A stretch of DNA of 41,050 nt from a virus: positions 1 through 41,050 of the IMG/VR virus record IMGVR_UViG_3300034102_002456. One strand, given 5' to 3'. Position numbers and translations under genes: made by a program. A model generated the notes under the pieces. The model did not search any database and was not told the DNA's origin. It worked only from the letters and a program-made list of their open reading frames with translations. Each line of letters opens with the position of its first letter. Within the stretch, counting starts at the first letter, position 1. This document shows positions 33,346-39,889 of the stretch, piece by piece.

Positions 33346-33462
33346 TCATCGCTGAGTGTTTGGCACTGCTACGACTTGGATGGGGTTGCCTGCGTGGACA
33401 ACCTGTGCTGTGGACTGAGAATGAATACCAGCAGGAGGCTGGCAAGGAAGTTGATCGGCCAT
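33346..33462 (-). CDS. Possible 38-residue gene
   Basis: In the 220-base gap after the decoration-like gene, one frame gives MADQLPCQPPAGIHSQSTAQ followed by VVHAGNPIQVVAVPNTQR and a TGA 22 bases before the terminator stem. An AAGGTGG stretch lies 11 bases upstream. Composition is Gln/Pro/Val-rich like other phage linkers, and it contains a GNPI tetrad like those in the virion proteins. A competing 52-codon frame reads less like protein. Real status is uncertain. Confidence 0.35.
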   Translation of the reverse strand: MADQLPCQPPAGIHSQSTAQVVHAGNPIQVVAVPNTQR

Positions 33463-33498
33463 AGATGGGATCACCACCTTTCTTACCCATTACTGGGA

Positions 33499-34023
33499 TC
33501 AGGGTTTGACGGCTGAGAACGGATTCGTGAAGTAACATCGGGCGAAGTTGCCAGAGGTTGCGGCTTCGTTGGCCTTACCACAGTGTCCGATCGGGTTCGT
33601 TCCGGCAGTGCCTGTTCCGAAGAGACCGTTTGCCAGAGTCTGAACCACTGCGTTTGCAGTGATGTCGCCAGCACCGATCTTCAATTCGCAAGGGCCTTGA
33701 ATGATCAGCCAGAAGTAAGCCCCATCTGGAATCGTACCGGACACCCATGGGTCCGCGATACCGTCACAGATAGCGTTTGCACCGGAGAGTGCTCCGACCC
33801 GCTTGCCGAGGTAGCCGGACTTGTAAGTGTAACCCAGGCTCGGAGTCACAACTCCACCAACGTCTGCCTTCACCATGATGGCGTAGACAGGGGTGCCGGA
33901 GTTGATGACCGGAGCGTTTGGATCAACCATGTCCTGATCTTGGAACATCGCGATCTGGCCAAGCATGCTGTCGTCAGAGACGACGTTGTATGACCCGAGG
34001 CGGGCCTGGTTCGTGATCGTCAT
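33499..34023 (-). CDS. Capsid decoration-like protein
   Basis: A 174-residue protein starting MTITNQARLGSYNVVSDDSM, with GAGGTAAT as ribosome binding site. It is beta-rich, low in charge and contains PVINSGTPVYAIMVKADVGG and a long Gly/Ala-rich second half ending in CYFTNPFSAVKP. It follows the major capsid gene, the usual place for decoration or head-stabilising proteins. The assignment is by position and composition. Confidence 0.6.
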   Translation of the reverse strand: MTITNQARLGSYNVVSDDSMLGQIAMFQDQDMVDPNAPVINSGTPVYAIMVKADVGGVVTPSLGYTYKSGYLGKRVGALSGANAICDGIADPWVSGTIPDGAYFWLIIQGPCELKIGAGDITANAVVQTLANGLFGTGTAGTNPIGHCGKANEAATSGNFARCYFTNPFSAVKP

Positions 34024-34060
34024 AAGTATTACCTCATTGGAGAAAAAGATTCAGGAGAGG

Positions 34061-34084
34061 AGCCCGGCACCGAAGTGCCGGGCT
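34061..34084 (-). terminator. C(UUCG)G hairpin after the major capsid gene
   Basis: AGCCCGGCAC and its complement form a ten-pair stem; on the transcribed minus strand the loop is TTCG closed by a C-G pair, the extra-stable tetraloop. It starts about 18 bases after the capsid stop. A TTTTT run exists only some 14 bases further on, so it may be a partial terminator or a 3'-end stabiliser that keeps capsid mRNA high. Confidence 0.6.
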
Positions 34085-34102
34085 AGAGCGGCCTCGGGTT
34101 TA

Positions 34103-35248
34103 TCACGCAGTCTCTGACACGAAGCGACACAGGTACTTCGGCAGGAACTTGAAGTTGCCGTAGGTGCTGATGTAGTACAGGTATCCGACGTGCGGGATGC
34201 TGTACTCAGGACCCATGACACCGTAGATGTCATTGTGCAGGAAGAAGGCCTCTGTGTACTGTGGCAAGTACATGTAGGCTTCACCGGCGGGGATTGCATA
34301 GTCCATTGAGTAGACCATGCCGTCGACCATCAGAGTCTCGCCTGGGTAACCCAGGTCACCGTCCTTGAACGGCATGATCTGACGGTTGTTTTCACGGAAC
34401 GAGTTCTTGAACTCGGTGAACATTTCGGAGGCCATTACGACCTGGCATGGAGCCCCAACCATTGACTGCCCGCCACGATGTAGCATGGCTGTCTGAGCGT
34501 AGCTCGTAGCCTCAATCGCGTTGGTTGCCCAGTCAGTTGCACCAGTGCCCCACGCTGTTGAGGCGTAGTTGACAACCAGCGGAGTCGTGCCGTCGTACTC
34601 GCTTGAGCCCTGACCGAACGGCCAGTCCTTGGCGAGTGATGCGTTTGGCTTGGTCGCCATGTTGGATGACCAGGTTCCGCCAAGGTTACCCAGCACGCAG
34701 GACTGACCCGCGTATGACCCGTCAGGCAGACCCACTCGATCAGCAGCACCACAAGTACCAGCAGCATAGCTCAGCGGGGTTTTAATCCCAGTGAAGTCAT
34801 ATGCGTTGGCGGCGACGTTGCCGTCTTTCCAGAACGAATGACACAAGCGTTCCTGAGTCGCCTGAGCGATCTCTTTAGACTTGCGTTCGTAGCGATTGGT
34901 GATCTGCTCCGGGGCACCTTGTGCCTGCAGGTACTCCTGCTCTGGCAGGAAGTCAGACCCACGGTATCCCTTGATACCGATGTAGTACTGAATATCGGTG
35001 TCCCAGTTCACGAACTCAATCGGCTGGTTGTCGACAGCAGGTAGGATCGTTGGCTGCTTGACGCGGGCGTTCCACACCTGGCTGTGAGACCGGGCATTGA
35101 ACGTCAACGAACCCCACTTGCGGAGGTTGTAGAAGGTCAGGAAGTTTCGAACGGTGAGGTCCGAGATTCCCTTCCAATAGCGTGGGGCGAGGTCACGTAC
35201 GCTGTTGATGTGACCCGATACCGTGGACGGCACAAGACTGTGAGCCAT
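34103..35248 (-). CDS. Major capsid protein candidate
   Basis: A 381-residue protein of the size of a major capsid protein, between a scaffold-like gene and a decoration-like gene. The N-terminus (HINSVRDLAPRYWKGISDLT) and the central ITNRYERKSKEIAQATQERL helix fit HK97-type capsid proteins, and the C-terminal half is aromatic and beta-rich (MYLPQYTEAFFLHNDIYGVM). Its strong hairpin terminator is consistent with high expression. No sequence family is certain by eye; mass spectrometry of virions would settle it. Confidence 0.7.
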   Translation of the reverse strand: MAHSLVPSTVSGHINSVRDLAPRYWKGISDLTVRNFLTFYNLRKWGSLTFNARSHSQVWNARVKQPTILPAVDNQPIEFVNWDTDIQYYIGIKGYRGSDFLPEQEYLQAQGAPEQITNRYERKSKEIAQATQERLCHSFWKDGNVAANAYDFTGIKTPLSYAAGTCGAADRVGLPDGSYAGQSCVLGNLGGTWSSNMATKPNASLAKDWPFGQGSSEYDGTTPLVVNYASTAWGTGATDWATNAIEATSYAQTAMLHRGGQSMVGAPCQVVMASEMFTEFKNSFRENNRQIMPFKDGDLGYPGETLMVDGMVYSMDYAIPAGEAYMYLPQYTEAFFLHNDIYGVMGPEYSIPHVGYLYYISTYGNFKFLPKYLCRFVSETA

Positions 35249-35262
35249 GTTCTACTCCGGTG

Positions 35263-36318
35263 TTAGCGGCTCTGGATTCCCAAAGCCTGAAGTGACCCGA
35301 AGGTCGGAAACCCATCATTACCGACAGGGATGCCGATACCACTGGGCGGGACTGAGTTGGTAAACACTGTGCCCGGTGCCGTAAAGCTAGGGTCAGTGAC
35401 AGGACTTTGCTGAACCTGCTGCACCCAAGACTGTTGAGGCTGCGGAGCAGGAGGGGCTTGAGTTGTCTGAAGGTAAGGCTGAACTACTGACAGAGCGTAC
35501 TCGTGAATCTTGTTGTAATCGTACCCTGCCCTGTCCGCCATATCCCAGGCTTGGGAGTAAAGCTTTCCGACAGGGGTATGCATCTGCTTGCCTGCAGCAT
35601 CGACGGTAAACAGCTTGTCCTTGTTGGCATCGACGAACTGTTTATCCGGTCGCGGTAGGGTCTCAGCAACTTGGTTCCGGAGAGCCTGTGTCTCCTGTCG
35701 CAACTGCTGAAGTTCCTGCTGAAGCGGAGTCAGTCGGCTATCAATCGCCTGTTGGCCGTACTTCGAAATGAATGCTGTTGGGTCTGCCAGTTCAGCCTGA
35801 CGGGCCTGTGCTTCAAGCATGGCTGTGTTAAGCTGTTGTGCTGCTGCTTGGGCAATCGGGTTTGATGCAACCCACTGCCCGTTGTTCATCGCCAACCACC
35901 CTTGCTGCTGAAACATCGTCGCAGCTTTGGATAGGTCAGCCTGGTTGACTGCTGGTGCCTGAGGAGCCGGAGGTTCGACCGCAGGTCTGGCCACTGGCTC
36001 AGGGTTAACTCGGTTCGCCAAGTCCTCGGCAGTTGAGTACAGAGCGTCAATCAACTCTCGCTCGGTTCTGAACTGTCCCGCAGGAACTTTGCCCGCCCGT
36101 TCAAGCTGAGTCAGATACGACTCTTGTGGCTGGACCGGAGGGGCTGGTTGTGCCTGAGGAGTAAAACCTTGCCCGCTCGGTGTTGCCACCGGAGCGGGAA
36201 GGCTGTTGGCTCCCCCAGACGGAGCGTTCGGTGTAAGGTTAGGTTGCTGACCCGTCTGGGCTTGAAGGTCAGCGAACGACGGCATTGCCGGGGTGACCGG
36301 CGAAAACGGTGTACTCAT
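35263..36318 (-). CDS. Scaffold-like head assembly protein
   Basis: A 351-residue Gln/Pro/Ala-rich protein directly before the capsid gene. I use the ATG at 36318 (MSTPFSPVTPAMPSFADLQA) behind AAGGA, not the longer frame. The chain has a disordered N-terminus, a helical middle with coiled-coil character (LTPLQQELQQLRQETQALRN) and a Pro/Gln-rich C-terminal part. This matches internal scaffolding proteins, which are highly helical and placed just before the capsid gene. No protease motif was found. Confidence 0.6.
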   Translation of the reverse strand: MSTPFSPVTPAMPSFADLQAQTGQQPNLTPNAPSGGANSLPAPVATPSGQGFTPQAQPAPPVQPQESYLTQLERAGKVPAGQFRTERELIDALYSTAEDLANRVNPEPVARPAVEPPAPQAPAVNQADLSKAATMFQQQGWLAMNNGQWVASNPIAQAAAQQLNTAMLEAQARQAELADPTAFISKYGQQAIDSRLTPLQQELQQLRQETQALRNQVAETLPRPDKQFVDANKDKLFTVDAAGKQMHTPVGKLYSQAWDMADRAGYDYNKIHEYALSVVQPYLQTTQAPPAPQPQQSWVQQVQQSPVTDPSFTAPGTVFTNSVPPSGIGIPVGNDGFPTFGSLQALGIQSR

Positions 36319-36345
36319 GTAGGTTCCTTTTGTCTGGGGTGAGCA

Positions 36346-36363
36346 ATTCTCCCTTATGAGAAT
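36346..36363. promoter_or_regulatory. Inverted repeat, operator candidate 1
   Basis: ATTCTC and its exact complement GAGAAT are separated by six bases, in the 125-base divergent region between the scaffold-like gene and the plus-strand helix-turn-helix gene. The half-site resembles that of the second repeat at 36384-36399 (ATACTC). Confidence 0.45.
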
Positions 36364-36373
36364 CGAAGTGGAG

Positions 36374-36402
36374 TGGACTTGCAATACTCTGTTGAGTATA
36401 AA
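36374..36402 (+). promoter_or_regulatory. Candidate promoter for the plus-strand HTH gene
   Basis: TGGACT (36374-36379, four of six to TTGACA) and TATAAA (36397-36402, five of six to TATAAT) are separated by exactly 17 bases, about 40 bases before the ATG at 36444. The second inverted repeat overlaps the spacer and the start of the -10 box, so a protein binding there would block the promoter. Confidence 0.5.
36384..36399. promoter_or_regulatory. Inverted repeat, operator candidate 2
   Basis: ATACTC and its exact complement GAGTAT are separated by four bases and overlap the -10 box of the plus-strand promoter. The half-site differs from the one at 36346-36363 by a single base, which suggests binding sites of one protein, most simply the adjacent helix-turn-helix protein (autoregulation). 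Confidence 0.45.
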
Positions 36403-36443
36403 ACTCTCACTTTAGGTTTCTTCGTTTCTTTCGGATTTCCCTG

Positions 36444-36683
36444 ATGAGTCTCAACCCAGACGAGATGAACCAGTACTTGTCGGCCAAAGAGGTCGTCGCC
36501 CTCCTGTCCGGCATAGGCATTGAAGTAACCGATGATACAGTCCGGTTGTGGATTACCCGCGGCCTGAAAAACAGAAACGCCCCGGCAAGCCATCACTGGC
36601 TCCGGGGCGTTCGCATTGGGGGTAGATTGTACGTCGTACGGGAAGAACTGATTAAGTGGATCCCTCTGATACAACAGGGCTAA
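36444..36683 (+). CDS. Small MerR/excisionase-type helix-turn-helix protein
   Basis: The only clear plus-strand gene. Its 79 residues contain YLSAKEVVALLSGIGIEVT, then DDTVRLWITRGLKN and VRIGGRLYVVREELIKWI, the winged-helix pattern of the HTH_17/excisionase group (tyrosine-poor helix, recognition helix near 'TVRLWI', wing 'VRIGGR'). It is convergent with the double serine recombinase, overlapping its stop by four bases, and preceded by a candidate promoter with overlapping inverted repeats. It could be a recombination directionality factor or a repressor of lysogeny-linked genes. The ribosome binding site is weak. Confidence 0.7.
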   Translation: MSLNPDEMNQYLSAKEVVALLSGIGIEVTDDTVRLWITRGLKNRNAPASHHWLRGVRIGGRLYVVREELIKWIPLIQQG

Positions 36684-38233
36684 CGTAGTACCTCCATCAA
36701 TCTAACCGCTTCTTCCGGATTGCGGCACGTTGCCGCCATCGCTGTCAAACCTTTCTTGTCGTGCAGTCGTCCCCGGATTGGTTTGGCAACCCGGATCCAC
36801 TCCTCCATTCGGGGGAAGACGTGTGCAATCGTATCGACGTTCAACGGGTACATCACCAACGTGCCCTTACCGTACTTCTTCAGCACGTCGAGCAGTCGGT
36901 CGCGTTTCTCGCTGAACTCCACTGCCTGCATCTTCTTCACCTTGGCTTGGTACATCGCCAGAGTGTCGCCCGTCTCGCCGGTCAAGCTTGGGAACCCTTT
37001 ACGCTTCAGCCACTGGTTAGAGATGACACGACATGCGGTACGTCGATCTCGATACTGCTTGGCTGTGAGTACCAGGTGAATGTGCATTGAGAATCGTTCA
37101 GCCTTGGAGAAGAACTGGTTGAAGCAGAAGTGCTTCTGCCCCGCTCGGTCTTTGCACTCTCCCAACATCTTTGGTGCTCTCGCAGCCTGTGCCGCAGGGT
37201 TGACTCCCAACGCAACCATCAGCCCCTGCTTGGTCGATCGGCTGATCTCCTGAGACTCTACTTCAGCCAGCAGACTCAACAGACTTACCACGGTCTTACC
37301 AAACGGGGTGTCGGTCTTGATGCCTCCTTCGACTGTCATGAGGTATGACCCTTTGGCGTGGATCGCCTCGGTCATGCGTGCCATGTCGAGCATCGATCTG
37401 AAGATGCGGTCGGGCCTCCACGCTACAACGATGTCGCCTGCCTTGAGGTCGTCCAACATCTTTGCCCCGGCCTTACGCTTTGACAGGCTGGTCTTGAACG
37501 CACTGGCACCCTCATCCTCGTACCAGACGATCTCGGATTCCTTCATGTCTTGCGGGAGTTGCTTGAGGATACACAGACGTTGCTGCTCGACCGTCTGATC
37601 CTTGGTCGAACATCGGATGTAGGCTCTCACCTTACCAGTGAATCTGAACTTGCTTCTCTCGCGGTCAGCCGCGATAGCTTGCATCACTGAGCCGATGTCT
37701 TTACTCGTCGGGTTCTCGATAGGTGCATGAACTACTGGTGCAGCCTTTGGCTCTTTCGGCTTATCCTTGCTGAGCATCCGTGCCTCACGCACACGGGCGG
37801 AAGTGAGGTCTGACTTCAGTTCCGCCACCACTGCGAAGATGCGAAGCATGGCCCTACCGTTAGCTGTGTTGGTCGACAGCATCGGATAGTCTGTGAAGAC
37901 AACAGAGATTCCGTTGTCGACCCAGTACTCCATGGTCGTAACCATGTCTGACATCTTGCGGAACAGGCGATGGGTTGCTGTCGCGATGACAGTATCGCCA
38001 GGCTTCAGTACAGCCATCAAGGCCTGCCCGCCGGGGCGTTGTGACAACTTCTTCGTGTAGGCAGACTTGCCCCCGTCAATGAACACCCCGGTCAGCCCAC
38101 AGTTGGTCGCCAAGCCGGGGAGCAATAAGTTGTTCTTGGCGTACGTCAGACCTGACGTGCATTGGTTGTCGATGGAGAACCCGGAGTGGAACTGCTCGAA
38201 GGTTGAAACTCGGGCGTAGATGTATGCTGACAC
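36680..38233 (-). CDS. Serine recombinase with two catalytic domains in tandem
   Basis: A 517-residue protein starting with GTG behind AGGAG (38233). Domain 1 (about 2-150) has YARVSTFEQ with R8 and S10, exactly the gamma-delta resolvase numbering, and HRLFR (R89, R92). Domain 2 (about 202-340) has YIRCSTKDQ with R207 and S209, and PDRIFR (R276, R279), then the long 'LLAEVESQEISRSTKQGL' helix. Both keep the catalytic Ser and the Arg cluster. The remaining 170 residues are a basic C-terminal part without a clear zinc ribbon (QYRDRRTACRVISNQWLKRK) that may bind DNA. Ordinary serine recombinases have one catalytic domain and act as tetramers. A two-headed chain could act as a covalent dimer. The N-terminal 88 bases overlap the methyltransferase gene. 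Confidence 0.8.
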   Translation of the reverse strand: MSAYIYARVSTFEQFHSGFSIDNQCTSGLTYAKNNLLLPGLATNCGLTGVFIDGGKSAYTKKLSQRPGGQALMAVLKPGDTVIATATHRLFRKMSDMVTTMEYWVDNGISVVFTDYPMLSTNTANGRAMLRIFAVVAELKSDLTSARVREARMLSKDKPKEPKAAPVVHAPIENPTSKDIGSVMQAIAADRERSKFRFTGKVRAYIRCSTKDQTVEQQRLCILKQLPQDMKESEIVWYEDEGASAFKTSLSKRKAGAKMLDDLKAGDIVVAWRPDRIFRSMLDMARMTEAIHAKGSYLMTVEGGIKTDTPFGKTVVSLLSLLAEVESQEISRSTKQGLMVALGVNPAAQAARAPKMLGECKDRAGQKHFCFNQFFSKAERFSMHIHLVLTAKQYRDRRTACRVISNQWLKRKGFPSLTGETGDTLAMYQAKVKKMQAVEFSEKRDRLLDVLKKYGKGTLVMYPLNVDTIAHVFPRMEEWIRVAKPIRGRLHDKKGLTAMAATCRNPEEAVRLMEVLR

Positions 38234-39078
38234 TTGTGCTTCTCCTGAATGCGTTTGCAGATCCAACGTATGACTGGTACAGCCATACTGTTTCCTATCG
38301 CCTTGTATCTTGGCCCATCTTTGGCAGGTTTGCTACGGTGGTTTACCAAAGTCCAGTTATCGGGAAAACCTTGGAGCCGTTCACACTCGATGGGTGTAAG
38401 CCATCGAGGTGAGCCGTCGTACACTACTGCGTGGCCTTCTTCTGCACTGTAGTTGTCGCGAGCGTTTCCAGTACGAGTCGTAACTGTTCCGACAATTTCC
38501 CCGCTCTCGATCTGTTTTTTCTCTCCCTTCGTAGTATCCCCTCGCAGGCAGTTGGGCTCAAAAAGAACTTCTGCGGCACTGGCCCAGTCTCCAAGACATC
38601 CAACAATGAAGACTCTACGGCGTCGTTGGGGTACTCCAAAGTACTGAGCGTCAAGAACTCGGTAAGCGACCCCATACCCGAGTTCGACCATCGCCCCGAG
38701 GATGGAACCAAAGTCCCGTCCTCCTGCCGATGACAAGACACCTGGGACGTTTTCCCACATGAACCACTTGGGTCTAAACTTTTGCAGAATTCGGCAGTAG
38801 ACAAGGGCGAGGTTGCCTCGTTCGTCTTGCAGTCCTCCACGCAAACCCGCGATTGAAAAAGACTGGCAAGGTGTACCTCCAGCCAGGATGTCAAATTCAG
38901 GCACGTTCCACTCATCGAAGTTTTCCATGTTTCCAAAGTTAGGAACGTGTGAGAACCGTTCAGCCAGTACTGAGCAAGGTAGTGGCTCAATCTCGCTGAA
39001 CCCTACTGCCTCCCAACCAAGGTTGGCTGTAGCGACAGAGACTGCCTCTATGCCTGAGCATACGCTGAGGAACTTCAT
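38146..39078 (-). CDS. Cytosine-C5 DNA methyltransferase
   Basis: A 310-residue Dcm-type enzyme with the ordered motifs: I FLSVCSGIEA, IV GGTPCQSFS with catalytic C71, VI ENV (109-111), VIII QRRRR (about 151-155), IX RLQGFPDNW and X GNSMAVPV. A target-recognition segment lies at about 165-230. It methylates a specific DNA site, most likely protecting phage DNA from host restriction. No partner restriction enzyme is seen. The final tail (STPEFQPSSSSTPGSPSTTN) is low in complexity because it is encoded where the recombinase gene begins in another frame. Start ATG at 39078. Confidence 0.9.
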   Translation of the reverse strand: MKFLSVCSGIEAVSVATANLGWEAVGFSEIEPLPCSVLAERFSHVPNFGNMENFDEWNVPEFDILAGGTPCQSFSIAGLRGGLQDERGNLALVYCRILQKFRPKWFMWENVPGVLSSAGGRDFGSILGAMVELGYGVAYRVLDAQYFGVPQRRRRVFIVGCLGDWASAAEVLFEPNCLRGDTTKGEKKQIESGEIVGTVTTRTGNARDNYSAEEGHAVVYDGSPRWLTPIECERLQGFPDNWTLVNHRSKPAKDGPRYKAIGNSMAVPVIRWICKRIQEKHKCQHTSTPEFQPSSSSTPGSPSTTNARQV

Positions 39079-39080
39079 CG

Positions 39081-39296
39081 TCAATACCCTCGTATGATCT
39101 TTATCAGTTCGTCTCTGGTGAGCAGGTTCTTGTCGGCCAAAGCATCAACCAGCCTCGCAAGTAAGAGACGGGTGAGCTTGACTTCCTCGGATACTCTCTC
39201 AAGTTCTCCTTCGATCAATCCCCACTGATCGCCGGTGTACCTTTCAACGAGATCGGTTACTTCCTCCCGGTCGTCATCAATCCGTAAATCAGCCAT
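39081..39296 (-). CDS. Small acidic helical protein
   Basis: A 71-residue protein; the ATG at 39296 follows GGAGG, so I prefer it to a GTG 12 bases upstream. It is strongly charged and helical (DDDREEVTDLVERYTGDQWG; LTRLLLARLVDALADKNLLT). It ends just before the methyltransferase start, so the two are likely coupled. The family was not recognised. Confidence 0.55.
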   Translation of the reverse strand: MADLRIDDDREEVTDLVERYTGDQWGLIEGELERVSEEVKLTRLLLARLVDALADKNLLTRDELIKIIRGY

Positions 39297-39297
39297 G

Positions 39298-39495
39298 TCA
39301 ACCTCCACTCAACAACTCAGTTAAACTTTTGAACATCCCCGGCACCTTCAGCCCGGCATCACTCCGTACGACTTGACCAACGAGGTCTGCCTGCTCACAC
39401 CAGACGATCTGTAAGCCGGGGCCAATGTCGTCCCAGATGAACTGCACGTTGGCTGGCTTGTTGTTGACGAAGCAGAAGGTCACGCTAGTAGTCAC
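39298..39495 (-). CDS. Small protein of unknown function
   Basis: A 65-residue frame from GTG at 39495, overlapping the zinc-finger gene by 11 bases. Sequence: MTTSVTFCFVNNKPANVQFI then a Trp-containing beta stretch and MFKSLTELLSGG. It is compact and could be a small phage regulator or host-interaction protein. No family was recognised. Confidence 0.5.
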   Translation of the reverse strand: MTTSVTFCFVNNKPANVQFIWDDIGPGLQIVWCEQADLVGQVVRSDAGLKVPGMFKSLTELLSGG

Positions 39496-39703
39496 GAGCG
39501 TTGATCCTCAAATGCTTCATCATCTGGTCGCCCCACACACGTCTCTGGTGAGGCAGGTTGTGGAACTCAATCGTGTGGCGGCGTTTCCGATCCAACTCAC
39601 GACGGCACTCCCCACAAATGTTTGACAGCCCGTCGCTGCTCCGCCTGAGGAGGCCGAACTCCTTCAACTCTTTCTCTTCCAGGCATTTCTTGCACGTCTT
39701 CAC
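39485..39703 (-). CDS. Small zinc-finger protein
   Basis: A 72-residue protein starting GTG at 39703, preceded by GGAGGA and overlapping the upstream stop as GTGA. The start MKTCKKCLEEKELKEFGLLR has C4 and C7, with C30 and C33 in ICGEC, giving C-x2-C-x22-C-x2-C. This is the zinc-knuckle seen in small phage HNH- or endonuclease VII-like proteins; the clustered basic residues after it (RRELDRKRRH) would suit nucleic-acid binding. No clear HNH catalytic triad was identified. Confidence 0.6.
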   Translation of the reverse strand: MKTCKKCLEEKELKEFGLLRRSSDGLSNICGECRRELDRKRRHTIEFHNLPHQRRVWGDQMMKHLRINARDY

Positions 39704-39888
39704 GACAACTCCTCCGGCCAACCCATGCATCGAAGACGGTAGGCCACCGACATTCGGTGATAGCCATACGGGTCGGGATCCTTCCTCAGGTCAAGGGTGA
39801 TAGTCCCTTGGACAACACTCTCCTCTTTCGAAGGGGGGAGAGGCGTCTGCCTTTCGAGGTTTTGAATACACCGTAAGATGTTTGTCAC
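39700..39888 (-). CDS. Small protein of unknown function
   Basis: A 62-residue frame from GTG at 39888, one base after the TAA stop of the DUF3987 gene and overlapping the zinc-finger gene by four bases (GTGA). Its sequence, MTNILRCIQNLERQTPLPPS and then an acidic middle with GTITLDLRKDPDPYGYHRMS, ends in RLRCMGWPEELS. The family was not recognised. Confidence 0.5.
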   Translation of the reverse strand: MTNILRCIQNLERQTPLPPSKEESVVQGTITLDLRKDPDPYGYHRMSVAYRLRCMGWPEELS

Positions 39889-39889
39889 A

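Noticed and set aside
36354-36674. Minus-strand frame of 106 codons opposite the helix-turn-helix gene
   Set aside because: The plus-strand frame has a clear DNA-binding pattern and a candidate promoter, while the opposite frame has no recognisable pattern.
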